Source: Chryseobacterium taichungense
Lineage (GTDB): Bacteria > Bacteroidota > Bacteroidia > Flavobacteriales > Weeksellaceae
Assembly (NCBI RefSeq): GCF_900109935.1
Contig: NZ_FOBV01000005.1
Span: forward strand, 248,001 to 312,000
Length of the DNA: 64,000 nucleotides
Direction: 5' to 3'
Part shown: positions 1-9,041 of the stretch, one piece after another
Layout of the letters: each line of letters begins with the position of its first letter
Numbering within the stretch: position 1 is the first letter of the stretch
Program-made: the position numbers and the translations under genes
Notes under the pieces: generated by a model
Seen by the model: only the letters and a program-made list of their open reading frames with translations
Database searches by the model: none
Told to the model about the DNA's origin: nothing

Positions 1-559
1 CTTTATGCTCATATCTTGAAATTTTTAGCCTTTTTGCTATATAATTATGAATAGTTAAATTAAAAAGAATTCCATTTTCTATTTCATTCAAACATTCCTT
101 GGATATATTATTTTCATTTTTATATAAAGCTTCTATTAGTATTTGATTTGTTTCAGTACTATTATTACAAAGACCAGGAAAAACAACGCTATTGCCATTT
201 TTAAACATTATTAGCTCTGAAAAACAGCCTTCTGCTGGGTCTTCTCTATAGTCTTCAGAAAATTCAACATCCAGAATATTATTAAATGTTTTGTAGTGAA
301 TTCTATTATCCAGTTTGTTAAAGTTGGAAATGATTGAATGTGTAATTTCTTCTAATCGAACTAATTTCGTAGCATTTTCAGGAATTAACTGTAGTAATGC
401 GACTGTTTTTAAAAGTTCTTGAGAAGAGTTTTCTGCGAGAAACTTCGTAAAGTAATTTTGATATTTAGCAAAGCCCTCAGTTACATTTTTTATTCCACAG
501 CAAAATTTAATTTTCTTTCCACTTCCACAAGGACAGAAATCATAGATATTTGGTTTCAT
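1..559 (-). CDS. SEC-C motif protein, C-terminus cut by window edge
   Basis: Reading leftward from an ATG at 559, the frame stays open to the window edge, so the C-terminus is missing. The first residues are MKPNIYDFCPCGSGKKIKFC, a SEC-C zinc motif (CPCGSGKKxKxCC) at the extreme N-terminus. SEC-C motifs bind zinc and occur at the tail of SecA and in many uncharacterised proteins. The rest is helix-rich and has no family I recognise. It sits in a mobile-element/defence context with AbiH next door on the same strand, about 540 bases upstream. Function unknown beyond metal binding. Confidence 0.8.
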   Translation of the reverse strand, partial: MKPNIYDFCPCGSGKKIKFCCGIKNVTEGFAKYQNYFTKFLAENSSQELLKTVALLQLIPENATKLVRLEEITHSIISNFNKLDNRIHYKTFNNILDVEFSEDYREDPAEGCFSELIMFKNGNSVVFPGLCNNSTETNQILIEALYKNENNISKECLNEIENGILFNLTIHNYIAKRLKISRYEHK

Positions 560-1102
560 AATTAGCAGTTTATATAGGCCTTAATTTACATATGATTATA
601 TAATATCTGAAGTTTCTATTGATTAAAGCTCAGATGGTAATTTACAAAGAAAAATAAAATTTCATGAAAATTTTTACGGTTTTCCATATAGAATCAACTT
701 ATTATGTTTCAATAATATTTTTTTTAAATTAATCTATAAAATATACTTTCTCATGAAAGTATTACTTAAAAAGAATCTTATCAGTTAATAGAAGCATATA
801 CCAATACTTTTTCACAAGTAAAAAGATTGAATTGAACTTACCATCAATTTGAAACCGTAATATTTTTGCTCTAAATTCTAAATTTTCATTATGGTAAAAA
901 TAATAGAAAACCCGAACAATTAATTAAAGCTGGTGTAGCCAGAAATTATATCCTAAATCATTTCTCACGAAAGATTTGGGATCACAATAATTCAGACAAC
1001 TACCAAAGAAGTTAGGAGCTCATTCGCAACTTTGAGAGTCCTAACGTCCTAACAAAGTTTCTGCTTCGCTCTGCGAGGCTAAAAATCTAATTATGTATTG
1101 AA
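560..1102. other. AT-rich spacer with a gene fragment
   Basis: No intact gene. On the plus strand 902-1015 stays open for 37 codons and ends in TAG, with protein-like composition (reads NRKPEQLIKAGVARNY...). It has no usable start and looks like the tail of a lost gene. Around 1011-1052 the sequence GTTAGGA...TCCTAAC forms a short inverted repeat with an extra copy of the right arm (GTCCTAAC), a common type of intergenic repeat. Confidence 0.4.
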
Positions 1103-2368
1103 TTAAGATTTAGATTTATTCTGTAGTTTTATTGGAACAAGCGGATGACTATAATTTTTATTGACTACCCTATCTCTTAATTTGGCTTTATTATTAAAAT
1201 TGCGTGAGATATTTTTATAGATATCGAGGTAATTGTCTTTACCTTGTTCTTTTTGGTGATAAAATATTTTAATTGAAATACAATTATCATGTTCAAATAA
1301 AGTATTTAATAGTGTACGATCTGAATTTCCACATGAATGTCCCATAACGTATATCTGGTACATACCACTATCAATTGTTTGTAACAATTTTTTATAGTTT
1401 TCAGTTTTAGAATAATTTATTGACTTAACATTTTCCAAGAAATCATTATCATTCAGTTTTTCAATTACACTATAGAAATCATCCAACTCGTCCCCATAAC
1501 CAAATATAATTGGATTATTTTCACTATTAAGTTCTCCGTGAATCTTAATTACTTCATCATCATCAGTAACATACTGTTTTTCTGTATCTGTGTAATTAAA
1601 ATTTAAAAAAGTTACTTTAGTATCAACTAATCCTTTAAATTGGCTAGTCTCTCTTCGTAGATAACTTTGCAAAAAATTCTTATTAAATGATCCATTCCAA
1701 AGATTTTTCACAATTTTAAATTCAAATTTATTTAAATGATCTAAGCTTCCATCTTGCCCATAGCGATCATTAGGATCTTCAACAAATGATCCTATAGTTT
1801 CCCAGAGATCGTCAACTATTTTAGTGATGCCATATTCTGACACGTCATTAAAGTCAAGATCTTCAAAAATTCGTATTTTAATTTCGTTAAAAATGTTGTA
1901 ATTGATAGGTGTATTTGCTTTAGCTGTGATTAGGTATTCTTGTAACAGTTTTTTTACTCGATCGAAATCTGTATTAAGTTTTTTAATGAGCGGAATCCTA
2001 TTTTTAGATTGAGCAATTTCTTTTAGGTGCTCATAAAAATATCTCTCAACATCCCACCAATCTTTGTTATGGAAAGAATGGCACATATTTAAAAAAAAAT
2101 CATTTTTAGATGTAAAGCTAAGTCTGGAATTTTCCTTATGTTGAAAGAAATCTCTATAATTTTCAATCTCTGGAACAGAATAAAAATTTTTTACTGACGT
2201 TGTTACAAATTCATCGCATTCAAACATTTCCTGTTCTGTAAACTTAATATAATTGGTGCAAAATCTTGCCCAGTAATCGTCAATAAAATTTTTGTAAGTT
2301 GTGGGTAGACCATTGGCTATGTCAAAACCATTACCAATTAATACAATTCTATTAATCATACATTTCAT
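1103..2368 (-). CDS. AbiH family phage abortive-infection protein
   Basis: The N-terminus carries the AbiH hallmark: NRIVLIGNGFDIANGLPTTY, a nucleotide-binding-like GNGFD loop followed by GLPT-Y. The C-terminal half keeps other family-like segments: FNYTDT, KIHGEL, IIFGYGDELD and VMGHSCGNSDRTLL. Length (about 420 aa) suits the family. AbiH of Lactococcus stops phage by abortive infection; the mechanism is not settled. A start three codons downstream (MINRIV, 2359) fits family N-termini equally well. Its place between a SEC-C gene and a relaxase fits a mobile defence cargo gene. Base composition is AT-rich like its neighbours. Confidence 0.88.
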   Translation of the reverse strand: MKCMINRIVLIGNGFDIANGLPTTYKNFIDDYWARFCTNYIKFTEQEMFECDEFVTTSVKNFYSVPEIENYRDFFQHKENSRLSFTSKNDFFLNMCHSFHNKDWWDVERYFYEHLKEIAQSKNRIPLIKKLNTDFDRVKKLLQEYLITAKANTPINYNIFNEIKIRIFEDLDFNDVSEYGITKIVDDLWETIGSFVEDPNDRYGQDGSLDHLNKFEFKIVKNLWNGSFNKNFLQSYLRRETSQFKGLVDTKVTFLNFNYTDTEKQYVTDDDEVIKIHGELNSENNPIIFGYGDELDDFYSVIEKLNDNDFLENVKSINYSKTENYKKLLQTIDSGMYQIYVMGHSCGNSDRTLLNTLFEHDNCISIKIFYHQKEQGKDNYLDIYKNISRNFNNKAKLRDRVVNKNYSHPLVPIKLQNKSKS

Positions 2369-2536
2369 TTATAAGATAACTAAATTAGTCAAAAAACTTA
2401 AACATAATAATCTTTGACAAATTCCGAAGATTTTATCAAAATTGGAATAACATTAAAAAGCCAAATATTACCAAACTATATCATTTGTAGATATTTAAAA
2501 TAGAAAAATTTTTTATTTACTGATTTACATTTCGAA

Positions 2537-3700
2537 ATGAAAACCTCTATCAATTTTAAGGCAGTTAAGTCAGATTCCGAAGCCCATAACTTCAGAAAGA
2601 AAACTTTCGATTATATCCGAAAAGACTTAACAGCTAAAAACGAATATTGGTCAGTAGAAAAACTTTCAGATAGACTACACAAGATTGAATCTTACTGCAA
2701 AGAAAAATCTGGAAGAAAATTGCAAAAAAATGCAATACCTATTCGAGAAGCGGTTGTAGTGATTAAAGAAAATACAACATTGCAGGATTTGCATCAGCTT
2801 TCAAAACGACTTGAAGAAGAATTACAAATCAGAATTTTCCAGATTGCTATCCATAAAGATGAAGGACATTTTGATAAAGAGTCCAAAGAATGGAAACCCA
2901 ATTATCACGCTCATCTTGTTGCGGATTGGCAAGATCTGCAAACCGGAAAAACTTTAAAACATCAATCTTTCCACTATTCAAAAATGCAGGATATCACAGC
3001 GGAATGTTTGGGAATGGAGAGAGGGATTGAAGGCTCAAAAGGTAGATTAGAGGCAATAGAATTTAAGATCCGGAAAAAAGAACAAGAGCTTTTAGCACTG
3101 GATGAAAAGATAAATGGTGTCAAATCTGAGCTCAGTTCCAAAAAGTTTGAAGATTTGATCGTGAAAGAAAGTGATTTCTTAGGCTTTAAAAAGATTAAAA
3201 CCGATCAAACTCTTGACAACTACGAAAAAGTATTTAAAACGTATAATATACAGCTTAGCAAAAACAAACAGAAATTAGAACTCAAAAACAAACTGATTAC
3301 AGAACTCCAAAGTAAAAATTTTGATCTTAAAAAAGAAATTTCAATTCTGAAAAATAAATTATCCATCGTTTTATCCAACGGGAATATTTATTCGAATGAA
3401 AAAATAAAATATTTAGATTCTGTAAAGTATACTTTAATCAAAACATTACAATTTGAGAAAACAAAATTACCTCAGCTTTTTAATGGCTCTAAAGAAAAGT
3501 TAATCGCGGAAATCAAAAATGTTTGTAAGAAGGTTTCACAGGAGAACAAGATACCTTTCTCTGCATTTGAAGAAGTTTTTAAAGATTCAGAAAGTGTTTC
3601 TCAAATAATATCTCTCTTAAATTTTGGCAATTCTGAGATCAATTATAATTCTGAGAAAATTCCTTTACAGCAAAAGAAGAAAAAACAAAGGAGATTATAG
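2537..3700 (+). CDS. MobV-like plasmid mobilisation relaxase
   Basis: Residues 1-170 resemble MobV/Pre relaxases. The likely metal-binding stretch is H-KDEGH (IAIHKDEGHFD) followed about 15 residues later by NYHAHLVADW, matching the HxDE...PHxH pattern of that family. The segment 'AIPIREAVVVIKENTT' corresponds to the strand before it. From about residue 180 to 280 the protein is a strongly charged coiled coil; the tail is Lys-rich. Such proteins nick an oriT and pilot a strand to the recipient cell. No type IV coupling protein is visible, so the element would be mobilisable rather than self-transferring, unless genes lie left of the window. Confidence 0.72.
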   Translation: MKTSINFKAVKSDSEAHNFRKKTFDYIRKDLTAKNEYWSVEKLSDRLHKIESYCKEKSGRKLQKNAIPIREAVVVIKENTTLQDLHQLSKRLEEELQIRIFQIAIHKDEGHFDKESKEWKPNYHAHLVADWQDLQTGKTLKHQSFHYSKMQDITAECLGMERGIEGSKGRLEAIEFKIRKKEQELLALDEKINGVKSELSSKKFEDLIVKESDFLGFKKIKTDQTLDNYEKVFKTYNIQLSKNKQKLELKNKLITELQSKNFDLKKEISILKNKLSIVLSNGNIYSNEKIKYLDSVKYTLIKTLQFEKTKLPQLFNGSKEKLIAEIKNVCKKVSQENKIPFSAFEEVFKDSESVSQIISLLNFGNSEINYNSEKIPLQQKKKKQRRL

Positions 3701-3773
3701 ACAACTAAAAATTAATAAAAAGAAAACAAAGTAATAGTTTCAGATTATTAAACACAAGTTCAAGCCTGACTGC

Positions 3774-3815
3774 ATCAATAAAAATCTCCACCTTTCAGGT
3801 CGTATTTTTATTGAT
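3774..3815. repeat. Perfect 12-bp inverted repeat, candidate oriT-like hairpin or terminator
   Basis: ATCAATAAAAAT (3774-3785) and ATTTTTATTGAT (3804-3815) are perfect reverse complements. They enclose an 18-nt loop that itself contains a small ACCT-TTC-AGGT stem. It lies 74 bases after the relaxase stop. There is no T-run typical of a terminator directly after it. It could be a cruciform or transfer-associated site, but this is inference only. Confidence 0.45.
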
Positions 3816-4004
3816 AAACTTGCTTATTAAAATCTGTAACGATGATGAAATGGCTTTCTTTTTTTTCCTTTTTTCTTTTGGAAATAACATTAAAGGCTTT
3901 TATGAAAGCCACAATCTAATATTTTGCCTTCACGAAAAAAAAATATTCTGAATTATTAAGCTAAAAACTTATAAACAAAATTTTTATATTCGTATAAAAA
4001 ACTA

Positions 4005-4943
4005 GTGAACCTATTATTATTTACAATCACTCTAGCTATAGTCGCAGCATTATCCTCATTTTTAGATATCGAAAAAAAATCTAAAAATTATAAGATTAAG
4101 AATATTCTGATAGGAATATTTCTTGTTGGTACTATTATATCATCAATTTTTCAATTTAGAGCTTCAGAGAAGGATAAAAGAGAATCGGAGAAGAAAGATA
4201 GTGCATTTGTAAAATCGCAAAAAGATTTGATAGAATTGCAAATAAAAAATAAAAAGGAATCTGATTCTTTGGATAATGTCATCATTTCTTTAAATAATAA
4301 ACTTGACAATAAGACTGAAGATTTGTTAGAGGTTAGTGATAAAGCTTTAAAGTCCCAAAGCGAATACATAAAATACACTAACGGATCTGATCTTCCAGAA
4401 CTTGGTTTTGTTTTTCGTAGTAATAATCTCTTCTCAATATTTTTCAAAAATTCATCCGATTATCCAATTTATAACGCAAAAGCTGTAGTGAAGGATTTTG
4501 ATTTAATTTTAGAAAGATGTCCTCATCAAATAAAAGGAAATAAATTTATTTTTTTTAAAGTTTGTTACGATCCATATATTTCGGACTATAATATTGGAAC
4601 TATATCTCCATACAAAGAAAGTTTAATCGATCACAAATATTTTTTTGGAGATACACATCACTATGTTGCTGAATTTAAAACAACTAGAAAGACTTATATT
4701 TTCTATTTTATAGTAAATTATCGTACGATTTATTTTAATACTGTTTATCGGGTTTATGAATTATCAAATAGTGGCAAGCAAAGTTTCATTAAAGAATATT
4801 ATGCAACTACTACACTGGATGACAATCATTTAACTAATAAGCCATATCCAACAAAAGAATTTAAAGTAGGTCCTAAGTTTAGTGACAAATATTGGGAAGA
4901 TAAATTCCATATGAGCTTGACTCACGAAATTACTAACTGGTAG
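4005..4943 (+). CDS. Membrane-anchored coiled-coil protein, function unknown
   Basis: Starts at GTG. Two hydrophobic segments lie at about residues 1-19 and 34-50, followed by a charged coiled coil (about 53-115, rich in Lys, Glu, Ser) and then a 190-residue soluble domain rich in aromatic residues that is predicted mostly beta by eye. I do not recognise the family. It stands alone on the plus strand between the relaxase and the XRE regulator, so it is probably cargo of the same element. The GTG start is chosen because the first hydrophobic segment begins there; no in-frame ATG precedes it. Confidence 0.6.
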   Translation: MNLLLFTITLAIVAALSSFLDIEKKSKNYKIKNILIGIFLVGTIISSIFQFRASEKDKRESEKKDSAFVKSQKDLIELQIKNKKESDSLDNVIISLNNKLDNKTEDLLEVSDKALKSQSEYIKYTNGSDLPELGFVFRSNNLFSIFFKNSSDYPIYNAKAVVKDFDLILERCPHQIKGNKFIFFKVCYDPYISDYNIGTISPYKESLIDHKYFFGDTHHYVAEFKTTRKTYIFYFIVNYRTIYFNTVYRVYELSNSGKQSFIKEYYATTTLDDNHLTNKPYPTKEFKVGPKFSDKYWEDKFHMSLTHEITNW

Positions 4944-5084
4944 TTTCGTAAATTTTAAGGAAATACCTACGGGCTATATTGATAACAATTATTAAAAATC
5001 TATCATAAATTCTCATATTTTTCTAAAAATAGAATTTAGGTTTTCCTAATGAAAACTACACACTGATAATAATCAAAGAAAAAA

Positions 5085-5109
5085 AAGGCTCAACTATATG
5101 TTGAGCCTT
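5085..5109 (-). terminator. Rho-independent terminator of the XRE regulator gene
   Basis: Stem AAGGCTCAAC / GTTGAGCCTT with loop TATAT. On the minus strand it is followed by a T-run (plus-strand A-run 5079-5086). It lies 38 bases past the stop of the regulator gene. Confidence 0.85.
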
Positions 5110-5146
5110 CTTATGAAAAAGTAATTATCCCGAATTACTTATATTT

Positions 5147-5554
5147 TTATTTATTGATTAGCTTCTCAAGCCTATCCATCATTTCGTCTTTCTCTCTTAA
5201 CATTCTTTCATACAAGGCAATCTTTTCTTCGTGTAGTGCAAGTAACTTTTCAATTGGATGAAAGTTTATAGTTCCGTAATTGAACGAGTTACTGAAAGCG
5301 TGTTCTCCAAATGTGTTTGAAATAATATTAACTGCTTGCTCTTCATCAAAATTTTGAAAAGCCTCTACAGGAATTTTAAGCGCATTTGAAATTGCTTTCA
5401 ACAGATCATCTTCAATGACATCTTTCTGCTCCAACATAGAAATTTTCTTTTGATTCCAGTCCTCGCCTAAATCAAATGCTAAAGCTTCCTGCTTAATACC
5501 AAGCATTTCTCTAAAGCGTTTCACGTTTCTTCCCTGATGTATTTTTTGTTCCAT
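5147..5554 (-). CDS. XRE-family helix-turn-helix regulator
   Basis: I take the ATG at 5554 (MEQKIHQGRNVKRF), which begins at the helix-turn-helix; an upstream start at 5671 would add 39 residues with no domain and would run through the candidate operator. Residues about 8-62 form a Cro/C1-type HTH (NVKRFREMLGIKQEALAFDL...ISMLEQ). The C-terminal 45 residues form a helix likely to dimerise. Length is 135 aa. It is divergent from the gene at 5736, with the inverted repeat 5639-5666 between them. Probably a repressor of the element's own genes; see the operator entries. Confidence 0.8.
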   Translation of the reverse strand: MEQKIHQGRNVKRFREMLGIKQEALAFDLGEDWNQKKISMLEQKDVIEDDLLKAISNALKIPVEAFQNFDEEQAVNIISNTFGEHAFSNSFNYGTINFHPIEKLLALHEEKIALYERMLREKDEMMDRLEKLINK

Positions 5555-5638
5555 AGCGGTTATCAAAATTTTTAAAGGCTTAAAGATAAAGCCATTTCTA
5601 TTAATTCGTCTGAATTGTAAAGTTAAAAAATTATCCTG

Positions 5639-5666
5639 TAAAATATCCCTTCCAACGGATATTTTA
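5639..5666. promoter_or_regulatory. Candidate operator: 10-bp inverted repeat in divergent promoter region
   Basis: TAAAATATCC and GGATATTTTA are perfect 10-bp arms with an 8-nt spacer, between the XRE gene and the divergent gene at 5736. The left half plus CTT (TAAAATATCCCTT) recurs exactly at 6287-6299, upstream of the next operon. The natural candidate binder is the adjacent XRE protein. Confidence 0.55.
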
Positions 5667-5735
5667 TTCACTAAAGGAATAGATTATTCAATGGCAACAA
5701 TAGAATTTAGTTCTCACATTTTAAAACTTATTCTT

Positions 5736-6272
5736 ATGAAAAAGATAAAATTATCTTTGGAAACGAGTTTCTGGGCAATCGATGAAATTGTAGATCCATT
5801 TAAGCTAATCAATGTTTTCTTTAATTATTGTACTATAGATATTTATAAAAATACACTCAGCGAGATTATGTTGTATGTAAATAAAGCTGAGGTCTGTAAT
5901 AAAGAACGTCCGGGAGACCTTTTTGATTTTCATACTGCTGTCAGATCATTTATAAGAGGTGCGTATCTGCTAAACTTCAAAGCTAAAAGATGGGAAGTGA
6001 AAAAAGCTCCCAAAGATTGGCTAATCATTAGTCAGGGATCATTAAACAAACAAGAATATCAAAATCCATTTCTTGTATTTGAAAAAGCATTTGAATGTAA
6101 GACTTTAGAAGAGTACGAATTTTTTCTTAACGAAATTGTTCACGTATCGCTATCTCCTTATAAGGAACAATTTGATTATGACCTCATCAATCCACATATC
6201 CACTTAGTTAAGATGTTAGATGCAGCACAGATAATTAACGAAAGAGGTATTAAAAAAATCAAGAACAAGTAA
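5736..6272 (+). CDS. Uncharacterised mobile-element protein
   Basis: 178 aa from the ATG at 5736 (MKKIKLSLETSFW); an in-frame ATG at 5691 would add 15 residues that look like leader sequence. The protein is mixed alpha, with no membrane segment or signal peptide. It contains a DLFDFHTAVRSFIRGAYLLNF segment and ends in a Lys-rich tail. I do not recognise the family. It is the first gene rightward of the XRE regulator and has the candidate operator just upstream, so it is likely regulated with the element. Confidence 0.6.
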   Translation: MKKIKLSLETSFWAIDEIVDPFKLINVFFNYCTIDIYKNTLSEIMLYVNKAEVCNKERPGDLFDFHTAVRSFIRGAYLLNFKAKRWEVKKAPKDWLIISQGSLNKQEYQNPFLVFEKAFECKTLEEYEFFLNEIVHVSLSPYKEQFDYDLINPHIHLVKMLDAAQIINERGIKKIKNK

Positions 6273-6286
6273 ATAAAAATCGTGTA

Positions 6287-6320
6287 TAAAATATCCCTTA
6301 CCTGAATAGAATATCTCTTA
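6287..6320. promoter_or_regulatory. Candidate operator upstream of the 6358-8630 operon (direct repeats)
   Basis: TAAAATATCCCTT (6287-6299) is identical to a half of the 5639-5666 site. A second copy, GAATATCTCTT (6309-6319), follows with its core offset by 20 bp, two helical turns. The site ends about 40 bases before the ATG at 6358. Inferred XRE target. Confidence 0.45.
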
Positions 6321-6357
6321 TCCCTTTTTCAACTTTACTAAAGATAAAATTATTGAT

Positions 6358-7002
6358 ATGAAAAATAACACATCCTTTAGTAAAGAAAAACAGCTTGTAC
6401 ACACAAAAGAACAAGCTAAGATCGCATTAAATATTCTGGTTCAGAATTCTCAAGGAGAAGATCTTGAATTAGGTTTATTCCGCCTGCGTGACCAACTTAA
6501 TAATCCCAGACTTACGGAACTGCTCGACAGCTATCCTGATTTGATTCAAGAATACGAATTGGAGAAATTGTTATCAGGAAAGATTGAGATCAAAGATGCA
6601 AGCAGGCGGGATGTCAAGACGGCAGGACTGTTGTCCTGCCTGTTATTACTCATTCACTTTTACTTTGATAAGAATAAGGATAATTTGAATAAATGCAATG
6701 TCGATGATGTGACTCAATTTGATAGCATAAATTATATAATTAATGCAATCACTTCCGAGGAATGTATTAATGAACTATTCCAACTAATATTATCATTAGT
6801 AGGGATAGATTACTTTAAGAAATATCAGGAAAAGATGAAAGACCCTGATTTTGTTTTGAAACAGACCGTAGGATTTGACAACGACCCCGAAATGGATAAG
6901 TATATTGATATGATGGTGTGGTTTGCCTTGATTCGTTTATTTATTGAAGCTATCTTTATATACTATGATAGTGGTTTTGAATCTAAAAATACTCAGTTAT
7001 GA
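6358..7002 (+). CDS. Uncharacterised helical protein, operon partner of next gene
   Basis: 214 aa, largely alpha-helical by composition, with one moderately hydrophobic stretch (residues about 90-102, AGLLSCLLLLIHFYF). No known catalytic motif is visible. Its stop overlaps the next start (ATGA at 6999-7002), a sign of translational coupling, so the two products probably act together. A GC-rich 8-bp hairpin (GGCAGGAC/GTCCTGCC, 6621-6640) lies inside the gene and stands out from the AT-rich surroundings. The family is not recognised. Confidence 0.65.
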   Translation: MKNNTSFSKEKQLVHTKEQAKIALNILVQNSQGEDLELGLFRLRDQLNNPRLTELLDSYPDLIQEYELEKLLSGKIEIKDASRRDVKTAGLLSCLLLLIHFYFDKNKDNLNKCNVDDVTQFDSINYIINAITSEECINELFQLILSLVGIDYFKKYQEKMKDPDFVLKQTVGFDNDPEMDKYIDMMVWFALIRLFIEAIFIYYDSGFESKNTQL

Positions 7003-8630
7003 AAACACTAAATAAATCTCAATATTCAATTCTCGCCAATGAGTTTATTGAAAATACACTAGAGCAAATTATTAGGGATTATTCCATCGGTCAGGTATTC
7101 TTTAAGAAAGAAAAGAATTCAACTCGATCACACATTTTGGTTCAGCTCAATAAATTTGCTGATGTAGCGAAATTGCGTTCTAAAAGATGGGTGAAAGAAT
7201 TTAGAGATCAGTATGAATTTTACTTTTATTTCATTGATTATTCAAGATTGGAATATCAATTGTCAAAAGGTCATCCTTTCATAGAGTACCATTGCCAACG
7301 ATCTTCAATAATCTATCAAAATAAAGATTCAAGATCATCAATTTTGAAAGATAGGATTTGGAAAAAATACAAGAAGAAATTCAACCGATATGAAGATACT
7401 TTCCATCACGATCACGAAATTCGTAGGGTAAAAATTGAAAGACTTATTGCTGAGGATTCATATAACAGTGTTTTTACCTCTTTCGAAGAATTGATCCAAT
7501 ATGACTTAGAGTATTTACAGGAACTATACAGCGGAGACAGGGCAAGTGACATCGATCTGAACCAAAGAATAAATCAGTTGCTGATTTATCTTCCAGAACT
7601 ACAATCCTATTTTGTAAAAAAGAATCCAAGTGAATATTTTATAACTGAACTTTTTGCAAAAGTAAAGAAAGCGATTGATGAAGATGATATTATTTACAAT
7701 ATAGAAATGTTTGAATCATTACGAATCATCGAGGATTCGCTTTTTACAATTATTGAAGCTCGATTCTACGAATTGAAACATCTGATCAAAAAGCAATATG
7801 AAAAAATTTATACGGTTGGTCAGGATATAATTCCAATAGACGAGTATCGAACAGATGAAATACTTGATAAGGCAATTGACAGAATCCTGACCTTTACCGA
7901 ACTGGAACAGATCTATTTCTTTCATAAAACAACATATGGAGAAGTGACAACCTACTATTTACTTTTGATTGGTTTGAATGTAAATAATGAAAAAATAAAA
8001 GCCATTACTCACTCTTTGACGAGTATATTTGGAAAAGAGTACAAATTTTTATTGGTCGGTCACGATCGGTATTGGATTCAGAAGAATCTATATCAATATC
8101 AAAGCTTTTTTGTATCCATTATACAAGGCAAAAATTTGGTGTATTCCTCGGATAAATATCATCCCGAGCCACATTGGGAGATGCCTTATCATCCACAACA
8201 CAGTGATCTTTACTTCCATTATAAGAGTACATTACAAAGTTCATTGCAGTTTTACAAATTGATTGATGGAGAGCAAGAAAATTATCTGGGAGTAGATAAT
8301 ATTTTCGCATTATTCCTCTTGTCCTTTTGCAGAACTTTCATCTATGTAAAAACGTTTTATCTCCCCAACTATATGACCAGCGAAGCCCTATGGAAATTAT
8401 GCATCTACGCTGATAAGGAAATATACAAATACAACTATCTATTTGAGCAGTTTTCTAACAATATATTTTCTTTCACGGACTACAATATGAGTGTGCATCA
8501 CAGTATAGGAAAAGTTGACACAGAGAAAGTAAATTGTATGAAAATGATTGTAGAAAAGTTGATGAATGAACTCAAGGTAACTGTGGTCGACGGTAAATTA
8601 CTAGATAATTTTGAGATGAACTTAATATGA
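6999..8630 (+). CDS. Uncharacterised 543-aa protein, possible nucleotidyltransferase/HEPN-like architecture
   Basis: Coupled to the preceding gene by a 4-base overlap. The N-terminal 190 residues are charged and helical. Residues about 285-390 look like an alpha/beta domain with the layout of a degenerate nucleotidyltransferase (YLLLIGLNVN...KEYKFLLVGHDRYWIQ). Residues about 400-535 are a helical bundle (NIFALFLLSFCRTFIYVKTFYLPNY, then SVHHSIGK) reminiscent of HEPN domains that pair with nucleotidyltransferases. The canonical GSxxxD and Rx4-6H signatures are not evident, so this is a weak fold guess, not an assignment. A mobile-element role (defence, toxin-antitoxin-like) is possible. Confidence 0.65.
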   Translation: MKTLNKSQYSILANEFIENTLEQIIRDYSIGQVFFKKEKNSTRSHILVQLNKFADVAKLRSKRWVKEFRDQYEFYFYFIDYSRLEYQLSKGHPFIEYHCQRSSIIYQNKDSRSSILKDRIWKKYKKKFNRYEDTFHHDHEIRRVKIERLIAEDSYNSVFTSFEELIQYDLEYLQELYSGDRASDIDLNQRINQLLIYLPELQSYFVKKNPSEYFITELFAKVKKAIDEDDIIYNIEMFESLRIIEDSLFTIIEARFYELKHLIKKQYEKIYTVGQDIIPIDEYRTDEILDKAIDRILTFTELEQIYFFHKTTYGEVTTYYLLLIGLNVNNEKIKAITHSLTSIFGKEYKFLLVGHDRYWIQKNLYQYQSFFVSIIQGKNLVYSSDKYHPEPHWEMPYHPQHSDLYFHYKSTLQSSLQFYKLIDGEQENYLGVDNIFALFLLSFCRTFIYVKTFYLPNYMTSEALWKLCIYADKEIYKYNYLFEQFSNNIFSFTDYNMSVHHSIGKVDTEKVNCMKMIVEKLMNELKVTVVDGKLLDNFEMNLI

Positions 8631-8783
8631 GATAAAACCGAAAATCCACTACTTGCAGAAAATAATTAAACTTAAAAAAAAAATTATCTAATTGAAGACT
8701 TTCTGTGCCTAACTATGCGGTAAGATGCATATCTCGTAATAAATGGAATTTCTCTGAATTATTTTTAGGGAAATTCTGCATTT

Positions 8784-8951
8784 ATGTCTAAGGAAAAAGT
8801 GATCAAAAAAATACCAATAGAGGAAGTTATTGAATATTTCCGCTCTGAAGGTATGGAGCTTTCGAAAGAAGAAGCTGAATTGATAATGGAGTTTCTTTAC
8901 AACCTTACATTGATGGTCATTAAAAAGTATTTCGATATTGATCAGAAATGA
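8784..8951 (+). CDS. Small conserved-looking protein upstream of the recombinase
   Basis: 55 codons plus TGA, reading MSKEKVIKKIPIEEVIEYFR..., a compact acidic/basic helical peptide with protein-like codon pattern. It ends 90 bases before the recombinase start on the same strand. Small helical proteins of this kind often accompany Bacteroidota recombinase genes; a regulatory or recombination-directionality role is conceivable but not shown by the sequence. Confidence 0.55.
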   Translation: MSKEKVIKKIPIEEVIEYFRSEGMELSKEEAELIMEFLYNLTLMVIKKYFDIDQK

Positions 8952-8970
8952 TATTCCTTACTAGAATATC
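8950..8970. promoter_or_regulatory. Candidate operator upstream of the recombinase
   Basis: GATATTC (8950-8956) and GAATATC (8964-8970) form an inverted repeat with a 7-nt spacer, 71 bases before the recombinase ATG. The core resembles the ATATCC/ATATTCC elements of the sites at 5639 and 6287, so the XRE protein may control excision or integration as well. Confidence 0.4.
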
Positions 8971-9041
8971 CGACTGATAAACCTGAAATTTTCTTATTTG
9001 ACCATACTTACTATTATTCTACATAACTAAATTTTATAATT

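Noticed and set aside
6621..6640. GC-rich hairpin in the 214-aa gene as an internal terminator
   Set aside because: No T-run follows and the coupled downstream gene must be transcribed through it.
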